From the NCBI GenBank assembly GCA_035295745.1, contig DATGIL010000060.1, forward strand, positions 1 to 64,000: a stretch of 64,000 nt of DNA, in the 5' to 3' direction. Made by a program: the position numbers and the translations under genes. Source of the stretch: JAIQFL01 sp035295745 (GTDB taxonomy: Bacteria > Acidobacteriota > Terriglobia > Bryobacterales > Bryobacteraceae). Shown here piece after piece: positions 34,824 through 42,358 of this stretch. Numbering within the stretch: position 1 is the stretch's first letter; every line of letters starts with the position of its first letter. Below the pieces are notes generated by a model. The model was not told where the DNA came from, searched no databases, and saw only the letters and a program-made list of their open reading frames with translations.

Positions 34824-35501
34824 ATGAGGGCATTTCGAGTAGGAATCGCGGGACCGGTTGGCTGCGGCAAGACCGCATTAGTGGATCGCTTGAGCAAACG
34901 GCTCTGGCCCGGCTTGAATCTGGCTGTCGTCACCAACGACATCTACACCCGGGAGGATGCCGAGTTCCTGATCCGCCAGGGCACACTGCCCCCCGATCGT
35001 GTGTTGGGCGTGGAGACCGGCGGGTGCCCGCATGCCGCCATTCGCGAGGACGCTTCTATGAACCTGGAGGCGATTGCCGAACTCGAGGCGCTGCATCCCG
35101 GCTTGGAGTTGATCCTGGTCGAAAGCGGCGGCGACAACCTGGCGGCCGCCTTCAGTCCCGAACTGGTGGACGCCTTCATCTACGTAATCGACGTAGCCGG
35201 CGGCGACAAGATTCCCCGCAAGGGGGGGCCGGGCATCAAGCGCAGCGGCTTGCTGGTAATCAACAAAATCGATCTCGCGCCATTTGTTGGAGCTTCTCTC
35301 GAAGTGATGGATCGCGACACCCGGCGAATGCGTGGAGACCGGCCCTTCGTGTTCACGAATCTGATGAGCGGCGAGGGGCTCGACCGCGTCGTTGAGTGGC
35401 TGGAGGAGCAGCGGGCTCATGGCATCGTTGCGTCCGGCAAGCCGTCGCAGCACACCTCAGGGCCTCACGAACATCACCACCACCACAGCGTTGAGCTGTA
35501 A
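34824..35501 (+). CDS. ureG: Urease accessory GTPase UreG with His-rich C-terminus
   Basis: SIMIBI-class GTPase that delivers nickel to the UreD-UreF-urease complex. P-loop GPVGCGKTALVD, switch region NDIYTREDAEFL, the nickel-binding CPH in ETGGCPHAAIREDASMN, ESGGDNLAA, and the G4 motif VINKIDLA are all present. The 225-aa protein is longer than typical UreG (about 205). The extra part is a C-terminal tail containing seven His in the last 16 residues, ending HEHHHHHSVEL. Such His clusters normally sit at the N-terminus of UreG or the C-terminus of UreE; ureE is missing here, so the tail may store or pass nickel. The ATG at 34824 is preceded by GAGAAGAAACC. Confidence 0.96.
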   Translation: MRAFRVGIAGPVGCGKTALVDRLSKRLWPGLNLAVVTNDIYTREDAEFLIRQGTLPPDRVLGVETGGCPHAAIREDASMNLEAIAELEALHPGLELILVESGGDNLAAAFSPELVDAFIYVIDVAGGDKIPRKGGPGIKRSGLLVINKIDLAPFVGASLEVMDRDTRRMRGDRPFVFTNLMSGEGLDRVVEWLEEQRAHGIVASGKPSQHTSGPHEHHHHHSVEL

Positions 35502-35518
35502 GGTAAACAGGTTACCTT
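35500..35518 (+). promoter_or_regulatory. Inverted repeat directly after ureG
   Basis: AAGGTAA (35500-35506) and TTACCTT (35512-35518) flank a 5-nt spacer, starting within the ureG stop codon. No T-run follows, so an operator is as likely as a terminator. The GGTAAAC core also occurs, inverted and in tandem, upstream of ureF. Confidence 0.4.
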
Positions 35519-35563
35519 CGGCACAACATAAAAAGTCTTTTTGTAACCAATCAGAAATTAAAA

Positions 35564-35578
35564 TGGCATAAAAAATGC
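35564..35578 (+). promoter_or_regulatory. Sigma54-type promoter candidate for the porin-urt operon
   Basis: TGGCATAAAAAATGC has GG and GC separated by exactly ten bases, as in the -24/-12 consensus (TGGCA at -24, TGC at -12). It lies in an AT-rich island in a GC-rich genome, about 160 bp before the porin start. Sigma54 control would fit nitrogen-limited expression of urea uptake. No rpoN or NtrC gene is visible in the window. Confidence 0.5.
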
Positions 35579-35640
35579 CGCGCGTGCTAGACTCGCATAC
35601 ACACAATCAGCAGATAGGCTTGTCCGAAGTACTCGTTTAA

Positions 35641-35683
35641 TAGCCGTCCCTGTCTTACGGCTAGCTTGGCCCCTGTCGGCCGA
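35641..35683 (+). promoter_or_regulatory. Tandem hairpins in the porin-urt leader
   Basis: Hairpin 1 pairs TAGCCGT (35641-35647) with ACGGCTA (35657-35663). Hairpin 2 pairs TTGGCC (35666-35671) with GGCCGA (35678-35683), using one G-U pair, around a hexaloop. Both loops contain the same 7-mer CCCTGTC (35648-35654; in hairpin 2, 35671-35677). They lie downstream of the putative promoter, so they would be in the mRNA leader. Two hairpins with a shared loop sequence suggest recognition by an RNA-binding protein or an RNA switch; no known class is matched. Confidence 0.45.
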
Positions 35684-35737
35684 ACGAACAACTCAGATTA
35701 GGCGTTCTACGCGCCGACAAAGGGGATTTGATTCCAA

Positions 35738-36814
35738 ATGTTCAGACGAAGTGTCAGCGGTGGACGTGTGTCCATCGCGCGACGATGTTATAGACTGCTG
35801 CTCTTGCTGCCTGGGCTGTTTGTACTGACGAGGTCGTTGCCCGCACAGGTTACGCTGGGCCCGGTAACAGTGGGCGCGGGTTTGCGAACCGAGTTCGAGA
35901 GCACGACGCCGGCCTCCGGCACGACAACCAACCAGTTCCTTCTCGACGATGTCCGTCTCTATATCAATGGGCCAGTGACCAAGGACATCAAATTCATGTT
36001 CAACACCGATTACGACGGGGCGACCAACAAGATCGGTGTGTTGGACGCCGTGGCGCGAATCGAAATCGCTCCTGAATTGAACTTTTGGGCCGGGCGCTTC
36101 CTCCCGCCAAGCGATCGCGCGAATCTGTATGGCCCGTTTTACGCGAACCAGTGGGGCGTGTACACGGATGGCATTCAAGACGGATACCCTTTCGTCTTTC
36201 AAGGTCGTGACAACGGCATAGTCTACTGGGGTCAATTTGCCAAGAAACTGAAAGTCTCGGTAGGCGCCTTCGACGGCAAATCCGCAACCGGAACTCCGGA
36301 AGTGCTGGGCGCCGCCCGCGTGCAAGTCGACTTCTGGGATCCGGAGGACGGATATTACCTCAACGGGACCTACTACGGTGACAAGAACCTGCTCGCCATC
36401 GGTGGAGCGACGCAATATCAGGGGGGCCATACGGCATCGACCATCGATTTCCTCATGGAAAGGAAGGTGCCCAAGGGCGGCGCTGTATCCATAGAAAGCG
36501 AATATTCCAACTACAACCGATTGGGTGGCTACGACGCGGCTTATGCCAAGAGTCAAGGCGCGTATGGGCTGGCTAGTTATCTCTTCGGCAAAAAAGTCGG
36601 CATCGGTCAGTTTCAGGTCCTCGGCAAGTATGCCAAGGCAGAATTCACGCATGGAAAAACTGCGAACTACCACCAGAAAACCACGGAAGTGAACTTCAAC
36701 TACGTGATCAAGCAGTTCAACGCGCGCGTGATGACTTTCTACAGGGACATACGATTCAACGCAATCAGAACCAATTTCTGGCAAGCCGGAGTCGGTCTTC
36801 AGGTGCAGATGTAA
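35738..36814 (+). CDS. Outer-membrane porin, probable urea porin
   Basis: 358 aa. An Arg-rich signal region (residues 1-36) ends LLLLPGLFVLTRSLPAQ. The rest is amphipathic beta-strand sequence typical of phosphate-selective-type (OprO/OprP) porins: VGAGLRTEFEST, FLLDDVRLYINGPVTKDIKFMFNTDYDG and FWAGRFLPPSDRANLYGPFY. It ends QAGVGLQVQM, close to a beta-signal. It lies between the urease cluster and urtA with 29 bp to urtA, so it is very probably expressed with the transporter and admits urea or amides to the periplasm. That role is inference from position; no porin of this type is known to me to be urea-specific. Confidence 0.85.
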   Translation: MFRRSVSGGRVSIARRCYRLLLLLPGLFVLTRSLPAQVTLGPVTVGAGLRTEFESTTPASGTTTNQFLLDDVRLYINGPVTKDIKFMFNTDYDGATNKIGVLDAVARIEIAPELNFWAGRFLPPSDRANLYGPFYANQWGVYTDGIQDGYPFVFQGRDNGIVYWGQFAKKLKVSVGAFDGKSATGTPEVLGAARVQVDFWDPEDGYYLNGTYYGDKNLLAIGGATQYQGGHTASTIDFLMERKVPKGGAVSIESEYSNYNRLGGYDAAYAKSQGAYGLASYLFGKKVGIGQFQVLGKYAKAEFTHGKTANYHQKTTEVNFNYVIKQFNARVMTFYRDIRFNAIRTNFWQAGVGLQVQM

Positions 36815-36843
36815 CCTCGTCGTTCAATGAAAGGAGTCGATTA

Positions 36844-38127
36844 ATGAAACGCACAACGATATTTATGACCGGTCTGTTGGCCGCTGGAATTGGATTTTCC
36901 AACGTTGCGGCAGCCCAGGACACCATCAAGGTCGGCGTCCTCCATTCGCTATCCGGCACCATGGCCATCAGCGAAACCACGCTGAAGGACACGGTCCTGA
37001 TGATGATTGACGACCAGAATAAGAAAGGCGGATTGCTGGGCAAGAAACTGCAGGCCGTGGTCGTCGATCCGGCGTCCAACTGGCCGCTCTTCGCCGAGAA
37101 GGCGGCGCAGTTACTGGAAAAAGACAAAGTCGCGGTGGTATTCGGATGTTGGACGTCGGTTTCCAGAAAGTCAGTGCTGCCCGTTTTTGAAAAGGACAAC
37201 GGTCTGCTCTTCTACCCTGTGCAGTATGAAGGAGAAGAGTCGTCCAAGAATGTCATCTATACCGGCGCCGCGCCGAACCAGCAGGCAATTCCCGCCGTAG
37301 ACTACCTGATGAAGGAAGTCGGCGTGAAGCGGTGGGTGCTCGAAGGGACAGACTACGTCTACCCGCGCACCACTAACAAAATTCTCGAAGCCTACCTGCA
37401 CTTGAAAGGCGTCAAGCCGGAAGATATCTCCATCAACTATACGCCCTTCGGTTTTTCGGACTGGCAGACGCGCGTTGCCGCCATCAAGAAGTTCGGTTCG
37501 GCCGGCAAGAAGACAGCCGTGGTATCGACCATCAACGGCGATGCCAACGTGCCCTTCTACAAAGAACTCGGCAACCAGAAGATTTCGGCTGAAGATATTC
37601 CAGTGGTCGCCTTCTCGGTGGGCGAGGAGGAACTGTCAGGGCTCGACACGAAACCGCTCCTGGGCCACCTGGCAGCCTGGAATTATTTCGAGAGCATCAA
37701 CACGCCGGGCAATAAAGCCTTCATCAACCAGTGGCACACTTTCATCAAGAACCCGAAGCGCACCACCAACGATCCGATGGAGGCGCACTACATCGGGTTT
37801 AATCTCTGGGTGAAGGCAGTGGAGAAGGCGAAATCAACCGACGTGGAGAAGGTACTCGCCGCGCTTCCCGGCCTGGAGACGCCGAACCTCACCGGAGGAA
37901 CCGCCAAGGTATTGCCCAACCACCACATCACCAAACCGGTTTACATCGGAGAGGTGAAAGGGGACGGTCAGTTTAACGTAGTTTGGAAATCGGCCGGTGA
38001 AGTGCCGGGCGATGCCTGGTCCGACTACCTGCCGGGCAGCAAAGATATCGAAGCCGATTGGGTGACGCTCAAGTGTGGTAACTATAACAAAGTCACGAAA
38101 AAGTGCTCCGGTCAAAACTACAAATAA
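36844..38127 (+). CDS. urtA: Urea ABC transporter substrate-binding protein
   Basis: 427 aa periplasmic receptor of the HAAT family. Signal peptide MKRTTIFMTGLLAAGIGFSNVAAAQ. Typical UrtA sequence follows: TIKVGVLHSLSGTMAISETTLKDTVLMMI, VFGCWTSVSRKSVLPVFEKDNGLLFYPVQYEG, VYPRTTNKILEAYL and DPMEAHYIGFNLW. The length matches the family. AAGGAG precedes the ATG. The TAA overlaps the urtB ATG (TAATG), so translation is coupled. It is distinguished from amide receptors (AmiC) and branched-chain amino acid receptors by overall sequence and by the urease context. Confidence 0.95.
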   Translation: MKRTTIFMTGLLAAGIGFSNVAAAQDTIKVGVLHSLSGTMAISETTLKDTVLMMIDDQNKKGGLLGKKLQAVVVDPASNWPLFAEKAAQLLEKDKVAVVFGCWTSVSRKSVLPVFEKDNGLLFYPVQYEGEESSKNVIYTGAAPNQQAIPAVDYLMKEVGVKRWVLEGTDYVYPRTTNKILEAYLHLKGVKPEDISINYTPFGFSDWQTRVAAIKKFGSAGKKTAVVSTINGDANVPFYKELGNQKISAEDIPVVAFSVGEEELSGLDTKPLLGHLAAWNYFESINTPGNKAFINQWHTFIKNPKRTTNDPMEAHYIGFNLWVKAVEKAKSTDVEKVLAALPGLETPNLTGGTAKVLPNHHITKPVYIGEVKGDGQFNVVWKSAGEVPGDAWSDYLPGSKDIEADWVTLKCGNYNKVTKKCSGQNYK

Positions 38128-39776
38128 TGAGATACCCAGGGTCCGGCGGGTGGCGGCGACTTCTGCTGCTGCCCGCCCTGTGGAGCATCGGCCTCGCATA
38201 CGCCCAATCTCCCAATGACGCAGCTTTCCTTTCGATGCTCGGCGAGTTGCGTGAGGCGACATATTCCGATAAAGCGGCGATTGCCGAACGGCTCGGTCAG
38301 ACTGGTCATCGTAGTGTCCGCGCGGTTCTCACGGCGCTCATGGAGGACCGGCTCTGTTACCGCAATAGCGATCAGAAAATCTTCATCGTCCAGTCGGCGG
38401 ACAAAGATCCAGCTGAATTAGTCGATCCGCTGACGCTGAAAAGCGCCGGATCGGCACCCGCGGATTCTCTTTCCAAAATCGGCACGAACAATGCCTTGCG
38501 GCATACGCTGCGGACCGTCGTGGCCCACTTCGCGTTGTCGAGTCCCGATTCGGCGGTGCGCCTCGAAGCAGTGCGGGATATGCTGAGGTCGCTGGACGAA
38601 CCGACGGTAGCGCTGCTCCGTGAACGGCTCGCCGTGGAAACGAATGCCGGCGTGAAGCGGGAAATCGAGACTGGCCTGGCACTCGCTACACTGGACGGTT
38701 CGGACGCCAAGGCAAGGCTGGAAGCGGTCGCCACGCTGAGTCACAGTGTCAGTCAGGATGTGCGGAACAGGCTGTCGCTCCTGCTCGATAAATCGCCCGA
38801 TGGCAGCTTCATCGAAACCGACGAAAACGTGCGGCGCGCCGCCGCTGCCGCGGTCGTCAAAATCGACCAATGGCGCAGCTTCTATTCGGGAATCGAGACG
38901 TTGTTCTTCGGTTTGAGCATGGGTTCGGTGCTGGTGCTGATTGCCTTCGGTCTGGCAATCACGTTCGGCGTCATGGGCGTGATCAACATGGCTCACGGTG
39001 AGTTGATGATGCTCGGCGCGTATACCACTTACGCCGTCCAGATGGCGATGCCCGGACATATCGGACTTTCGATTCTGGCAGCGATTCCCGCGGCCTTTGT
39101 GGTTGCGGGCCTGGTGGGCGTGGCGATGGAGCGCACCATCATCCAACATCTTTATGGAAGGCCGCTGGAGACCCTGCTTGCGACGTTCGGTGTCAGCCTC
39201 GTGCTGCAGCAGGCGGTGCGTTCGATCTTTTCGGCACAGAATCGATCGGTTGTGACGCCCGACTGGATGAGCGGCTCGCTACAGTTGAATGGCGCATTAG
39301 CCATTACCTACAACCGGCTCTACACCGTGATCTTCACGATGATCGTCTTCCTGATTCTCCTGGTAGTGCTGAAGCATACCCGAATCGGGCTGGATATTCG
39401 CGCGGTTTCGCAGAATAGGGTGATGGCCAAGGCGATGGGCATCCGCACCGAGTGGGTGGATGCCATGACGTTCGGACTCGGATCGGGAATTGCCGGGGTG
39501 GCAGGCGTCGCACTGAGTCAATTGACCAACGTCGGTCCAAATCTGGGGCAATCCTATATCATCGACTCGTTCATGGTGGTTGTTTTTGGAGGCGTCGGAA
39601 ATCTCTGGGGCGCGCTTATAGGCGGTATGTCGATGGGGATCGTCAATAAGTTGCTGGAGCCTTATGCGGGAGCCGTGCTGGCAAAGATTCTGGTCCTCGT
39701 GGGCCTGATTCTTTTCATTCAGACGCGGCCGCGGGGATTGTTCCCGCAAGCCGGCCGCGCGGGCGAGGACAAGTAA
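38127..39776 (+). CDS. urtB: Urea ABC transporter permease UrtB
   Basis: 549 aa. A signal sequence (WRRLLLLPALWSIGLAYAQ) leads into a helical, HEAT-like periplasmic domain of about 230 residues that is typical of UrtB. The LivH-type permease core follows, from LFFGLSMGSVLVLIAFGLAITFGVMGVINMAHGELMMLGAY, with the EAA-like loop IRAVSQNRVMAKAMGI. Start ATG 38127 overlaps the urtA stop; an upstream in-frame start at 38103 would sit inside urtA. It pairs with UrtC. Confidence 0.95.
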   Translation: MRYPGSGGWRRLLLLPALWSIGLAYAQSPNDAAFLSMLGELREATYSDKAAIAERLGQTGHRSVRAVLTALMEDRLCYRNSDQKIFIVQSADKDPAELVDPLTLKSAGSAPADSLSKIGTNNALRHTLRTVVAHFALSSPDSAVRLEAVRDMLRSLDEPTVALLRERLAVETNAGVKREIETGLALATLDGSDAKARLEAVATLSHSVSQDVRNRLSLLLDKSPDGSFIETDENVRRAAAAAVVKIDQWRSFYSGIETLFFGLSMGSVLVLIAFGLAITFGVMGVINMAHGELMMLGAYTTYAVQMAMPGHIGLSILAAIPAAFVVAGLVGVAMERTIIQHLYGRPLETLLATFGVSLVLQQAVRSIFSAQNRSVVTPDWMSGSLQLNGALAITYNRLYTVIFTMIVFLILLVVLKHTRIGLDIRAVSQNRVMAKAMGIRTEWVDAMTFGLGSGIAGVAGVALSQLTNVGPNLGQSYIIDSFMVVVFGGVGNLWGALIGGMSMGIVNKLLEPYAGAVLAKILVLVGLILFIQTRPRGLFPQAGRAGEDK

Positions 39777-39777
39777 A

Positions 39778-40872
39778 TTGCCCGGATTCTGGAAAGGGAT
39801 CGCAGTCCGAGACCGGGGAGGCGCGCGCCTCCTGGCAGTGCTCGCCGCAGTGGCCATCGCTTCTCCCATCCTCAATCAGGTTGTGCCTCCGTCATCCGCG
39901 TTGCACCTCTCGGCCTTCGGGATCACACTCATCGGCAAGTACCTGTGTTACGGAATGCTGGCGCTTGCCATTGACCTGATCTGGGGATACTGCGGGATCC
40001 TGAGCCTCGGGCACGCGGCGTTTTTCTCCTTGGGCGGCTATGCGATGGGCATGTATCTGATGCGGCAGATCGGCCCGCGGGGCGTCTACGGGAATCCCGT
40101 GCTGCCCGATTTCATGGTGTTCCTGAACTGGAAGTCTTTGCCGTGGTTCTGGTACGGCTTCAACCACTTTCCGTTCGCGCTCGTTATGATTGGCCTGGCG
40201 CCGGGATTGCTGGCGCTGGTGTTCGGATGGTTTGCTTTTCGATCGCGCGTCACCGGAGTGTATTTTTCGATCATTACCCAGGCCCTCACCTACGCCCTGA
40301 TGCTCGGATTCTTCCGCAACGACATGGGTTTCGGCGGCAATAACGGATTCACGGATTTCAAGGACATTCTGGGCTTCGACCTGCATTCCGACGGCACGCG
40401 CGTCATACTGCTGGTAATTACCGCTGTCGCGCTCGCGGCCAGCTATCTGGCTTGCCGGATCATTGTCGATTCGCGAGCCGGCCGGGTGATGCGCGCGATC
40501 CGCGATGCGGAGAGCCGGACCCGTTTTCTCGGCTATCCGGTGGAGTCCTACAAGCTCTGGCTTTTCGTGTTTTCCGCTGTCGTGGCGGGTGTCGCGGGCG
40601 CTCTATATGTGCCCCAGATCGGAATCATTAACCCCAGCGAGTTCGCGCCAATCAATTCCATCGAAGCCGTGATTTGGGTGGCTGTGGGCGGGCGTGGCAC
40701 GCTGTATGGCGCGATTGTGGGCGCGGTGGTAGTGAACTATACGAAGACTTATCTGACCGGCGCGTTTCCGGAAGTATGGCTGTATGCTCTCGGCGCCCTG
40801 TTCGTGGTGGTGACTCTGTTCTTACCGAACGGAATTACGGGTCTTGCGCCGGCCTGGCGTAGAAACAAATGA
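39778..40872 (+). CDS. urtC: Urea ABC transporter permease UrtC
   Basis: 364 aa LivM-type permease, about nine helices. Recognisable parts are LCYGMLALAIDLIWGYCGILSLGHAAFFSLGGYAMGMYLM, GNNGFTDFKDILGFDL and IRDAESRTRFLGYPVESYKLWLFVFSAVVAGVAGALYVPQ. The last is the cytoplasmic loop that contacts the ATPases. TTG start at 39778, one nt after the urtB stop; no ATG lies near the N-terminus. The stop overlaps the urtD ATG (ATGA). Confidence 0.94.
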   Translation: MPGFWKGIAVRDRGGARLLAVLAAVAIASPILNQVVPPSSALHLSAFGITLIGKYLCYGMLALAIDLIWGYCGILSLGHAAFFSLGGYAMGMYLMRQIGPRGVYGNPVLPDFMVFLNWKSLPWFWYGFNHFPFALVMIGLAPGLLALVFGWFAFRSRVTGVYFSIITQALTYALMLGFFRNDMGFGGNNGFTDFKDILGFDLHSDGTRVILLVITAVALAASYLACRIIVDSRAGRVMRAIRDAESRTRFLGYPVESYKLWLFVFSAVVAGVAGALYVPQIGIINPSEFAPINSIEAVIWVAVGGRGTLYGAIVGAVVVNYTKTYLTGAFPEVWLYALGALFVVVTLFLPNGITGLAPAWRRNK

Positions 40873-41615
40873 GCGTGCGCAACAAGCGGCTATATCTCGA
40901 GGACTTGACCGTCAGTTTCGATGGATTCAAGGCGCTCAACAATCTGACGCTGTACGTCGAGCCGAACGAGTTGCTCTGCATAATCGGACCTAACGGCGCC
41001 GGCAAGACCACCATGATGGATGTCATTACGGGCAAAACACGCCCCGATTCGGGAACCGCGTGGTTTGGCGACGAAATCGATCTGCTGAAGTTGTCCGAAC
41101 CCGAAATCGTGGCCGCTGGAATTGGGCGGAAGTTTCAAAAACCGACCGTCTTCGAGCAATTAACTGTATTCGAGAACCTGGAACTGGCGCTTGCCGGCGC
41201 CCGGTCGTTTCTGAAAACGCTACGTGCCCGGATCACGGCCCCGCAGCAACAGAGAATCGCGGAGGTCCTGAACATTATCGGGCTCTCGGGCCAGAGCGAC
41301 GCGACGGCAAGAATACTCTCCCACGGCCAAAAGCAGTGGCTCGAAATCGGCATGCTTCTGATGCAGAACCCGGAGTTGCTCCTGGTGGATGAGCCGGTCG
41401 CCGGTATGACACCCCACGAGATCGAGCGCACCACCGAACTCCTTCTGTCACTCGCCGGAGAGCACTCCATCGTGGTTGTCGAGCATGATATGTCGTTCGT
41501 TCGATCGATTGCGCGGCGTGTCACCGTGTTGCACGAGGGCCAGGTCATCGCCGAGGGCGATATGGACAAAGTGCAGAAGGACCCTCGCGTAATCGAGGTC
41601 TACCTGGGAGTGTAA
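40869..41615 (+). CDS. urtD: Urea ABC transporter ATP-binding protein UrtD
   Basis: 248 aa LivG-type ATPase. Walker A GPNGAGKTTMMD, Q-loop region GIGRKFQKPTVFEQLTVFENL, signature LSHGQKQWLEIGMLLMQNP (LSHGQ in place of LSGGQ, as usual in UrtD), Walker B LLLVDEPVAGM and the switch His in VVEHDMSFV. It overlaps urtC by four nt and is two nt from urtE. Confidence 0.96.
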   Translation: MSVRNKRLYLEDLTVSFDGFKALNNLTLYVEPNELLCIIGPNGAGKTTMMDVITGKTRPDSGTAWFGDEIDLLKLSEPEIVAAGIGRKFQKPTVFEQLTVFENLELALAGARSFLKTLRARITAPQQQRIAEVLNIIGLSGQSDATARILSHGQKQWLEIGMLLMQNPELLLVDEPVAGMTPHEIERTTELLLSLAGEHSIVVVEHDMSFVRSIARRVTVLHEGQVIAEGDMDKVQKDPRVIEVYLGV

Positions 41616-41617
41616 GC

Positions 41618-42313
41618 GTGCTGTCTATCAAATCCCTCAACCAGTTTTACGGTGGTAGCCACACCTTGTGGGATGTGGATCTCGAGGTACCCGCCGGCTC
41701 GCGCATGTGCCTCATGGGCCGCAATGGCATGGGCAAAACGACGCTCCTGAAATGCATCATGGGTCTGCAGCCGGCGAGTTCCGGCGGCATTACATTCGAC
41801 GGAAATGACCTGCTCAAGTGCCCCGCCGAGCAGCGGGCCAGGCTAGGCATCGGTTATGTCCCGCAAGGGCGGGAGATTTTTTCACATCTCACAGTGGAGG
41901 AGAATCTTCGTGTGGGACTGGGCGTGCGCAAGAACGGTCCTCGCACGATTCCCAGCCGTATCTTCGAACTGTTTCCGGTGCTGAAGCAGATGCTGAAACG
42001 GCGCGGCGGCGACCTTTCGGGCGGACAGCAGCAACAACTCGCGATCGGCCGCGCGCTCGTGCTTGAGCCACAACTTCTCATTCTCGACGAGCCGACAGAG
42101 GGGATTCAACCCAACATTGTCCACGAAATCGGCGACATCCTTTTGAGATTGAACCAGGAAGAGCGGCTGACCGTGCTCCTGGTGGAGCAAAAGCTGCCAT
42201 TCGCACGCCGCGTGGCGAGTGAGTTCTGCATTCTCGACAAAGGCCGCCGCGTTGCAGCCGGTTCGATCGGCGAACTGACTGACGAAGTGGTCCGCGCACA
42301 TCTGAGTGTGTGA
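41618..42313 (+). CDS. urtE: Urea ABC transporter ATP-binding protein UrtE
   Basis: 231 aa LivF-type ATPase. Walker A GRNGMGKTTLLK, IGYVPQGREIFSHLTVEENL, signature LSGGQQQQLAIGRALV, Walker B LLILDEPTEGIQP and LVEQKLPFARR. The GTG start at 41618 immediately follows urtD. It is the last gene of the porin-urtABCDE operon; the convergent GH2 gene ends 45 bp downstream and I see no obvious terminator hairpin between them. Confidence 0.96.
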   Translation: MLSIKSLNQFYGGSHTLWDVDLEVPAGSRMCLMGRNGMGKTTLLKCIMGLQPASSGGITFDGNDLLKCPAEQRARLGIGYVPQGREIFSHLTVEENLRVGLGVRKNGPRTIPSRIFELFPVLKQMLKRRGGDLSGGQQQQLAIGRALVLEPQLLILDEPTEGIQPNIVHEIGDILLRLNQEERLTVLLVEQKLPFARRVASEFCILDKGRRVAAGSIGELTDEVVRAHLSV

Positions 42314-42358
42314 CCCTGGGATCCGGTCGATTTTGGCGCAATAGGCGGCAACCTAACC

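Noticed and set aside
35476..35501. HHHHH-SVEL tail as vector or tag contamination
   Set aside because: The His codons lie in a longer His-rich tail, the junction to native sequence is smooth on both sides, and no other vector sequence is present. pET-type tags read LEHHHHHH, a different order.
35564..35686. Guanidine (ykkC-type) riboswitch in the urt leader
   Set aside because: Tandem hairpins are present, but the ACGR loops of the guanidine-II class are missing and no conserved core of the other classes is seen.
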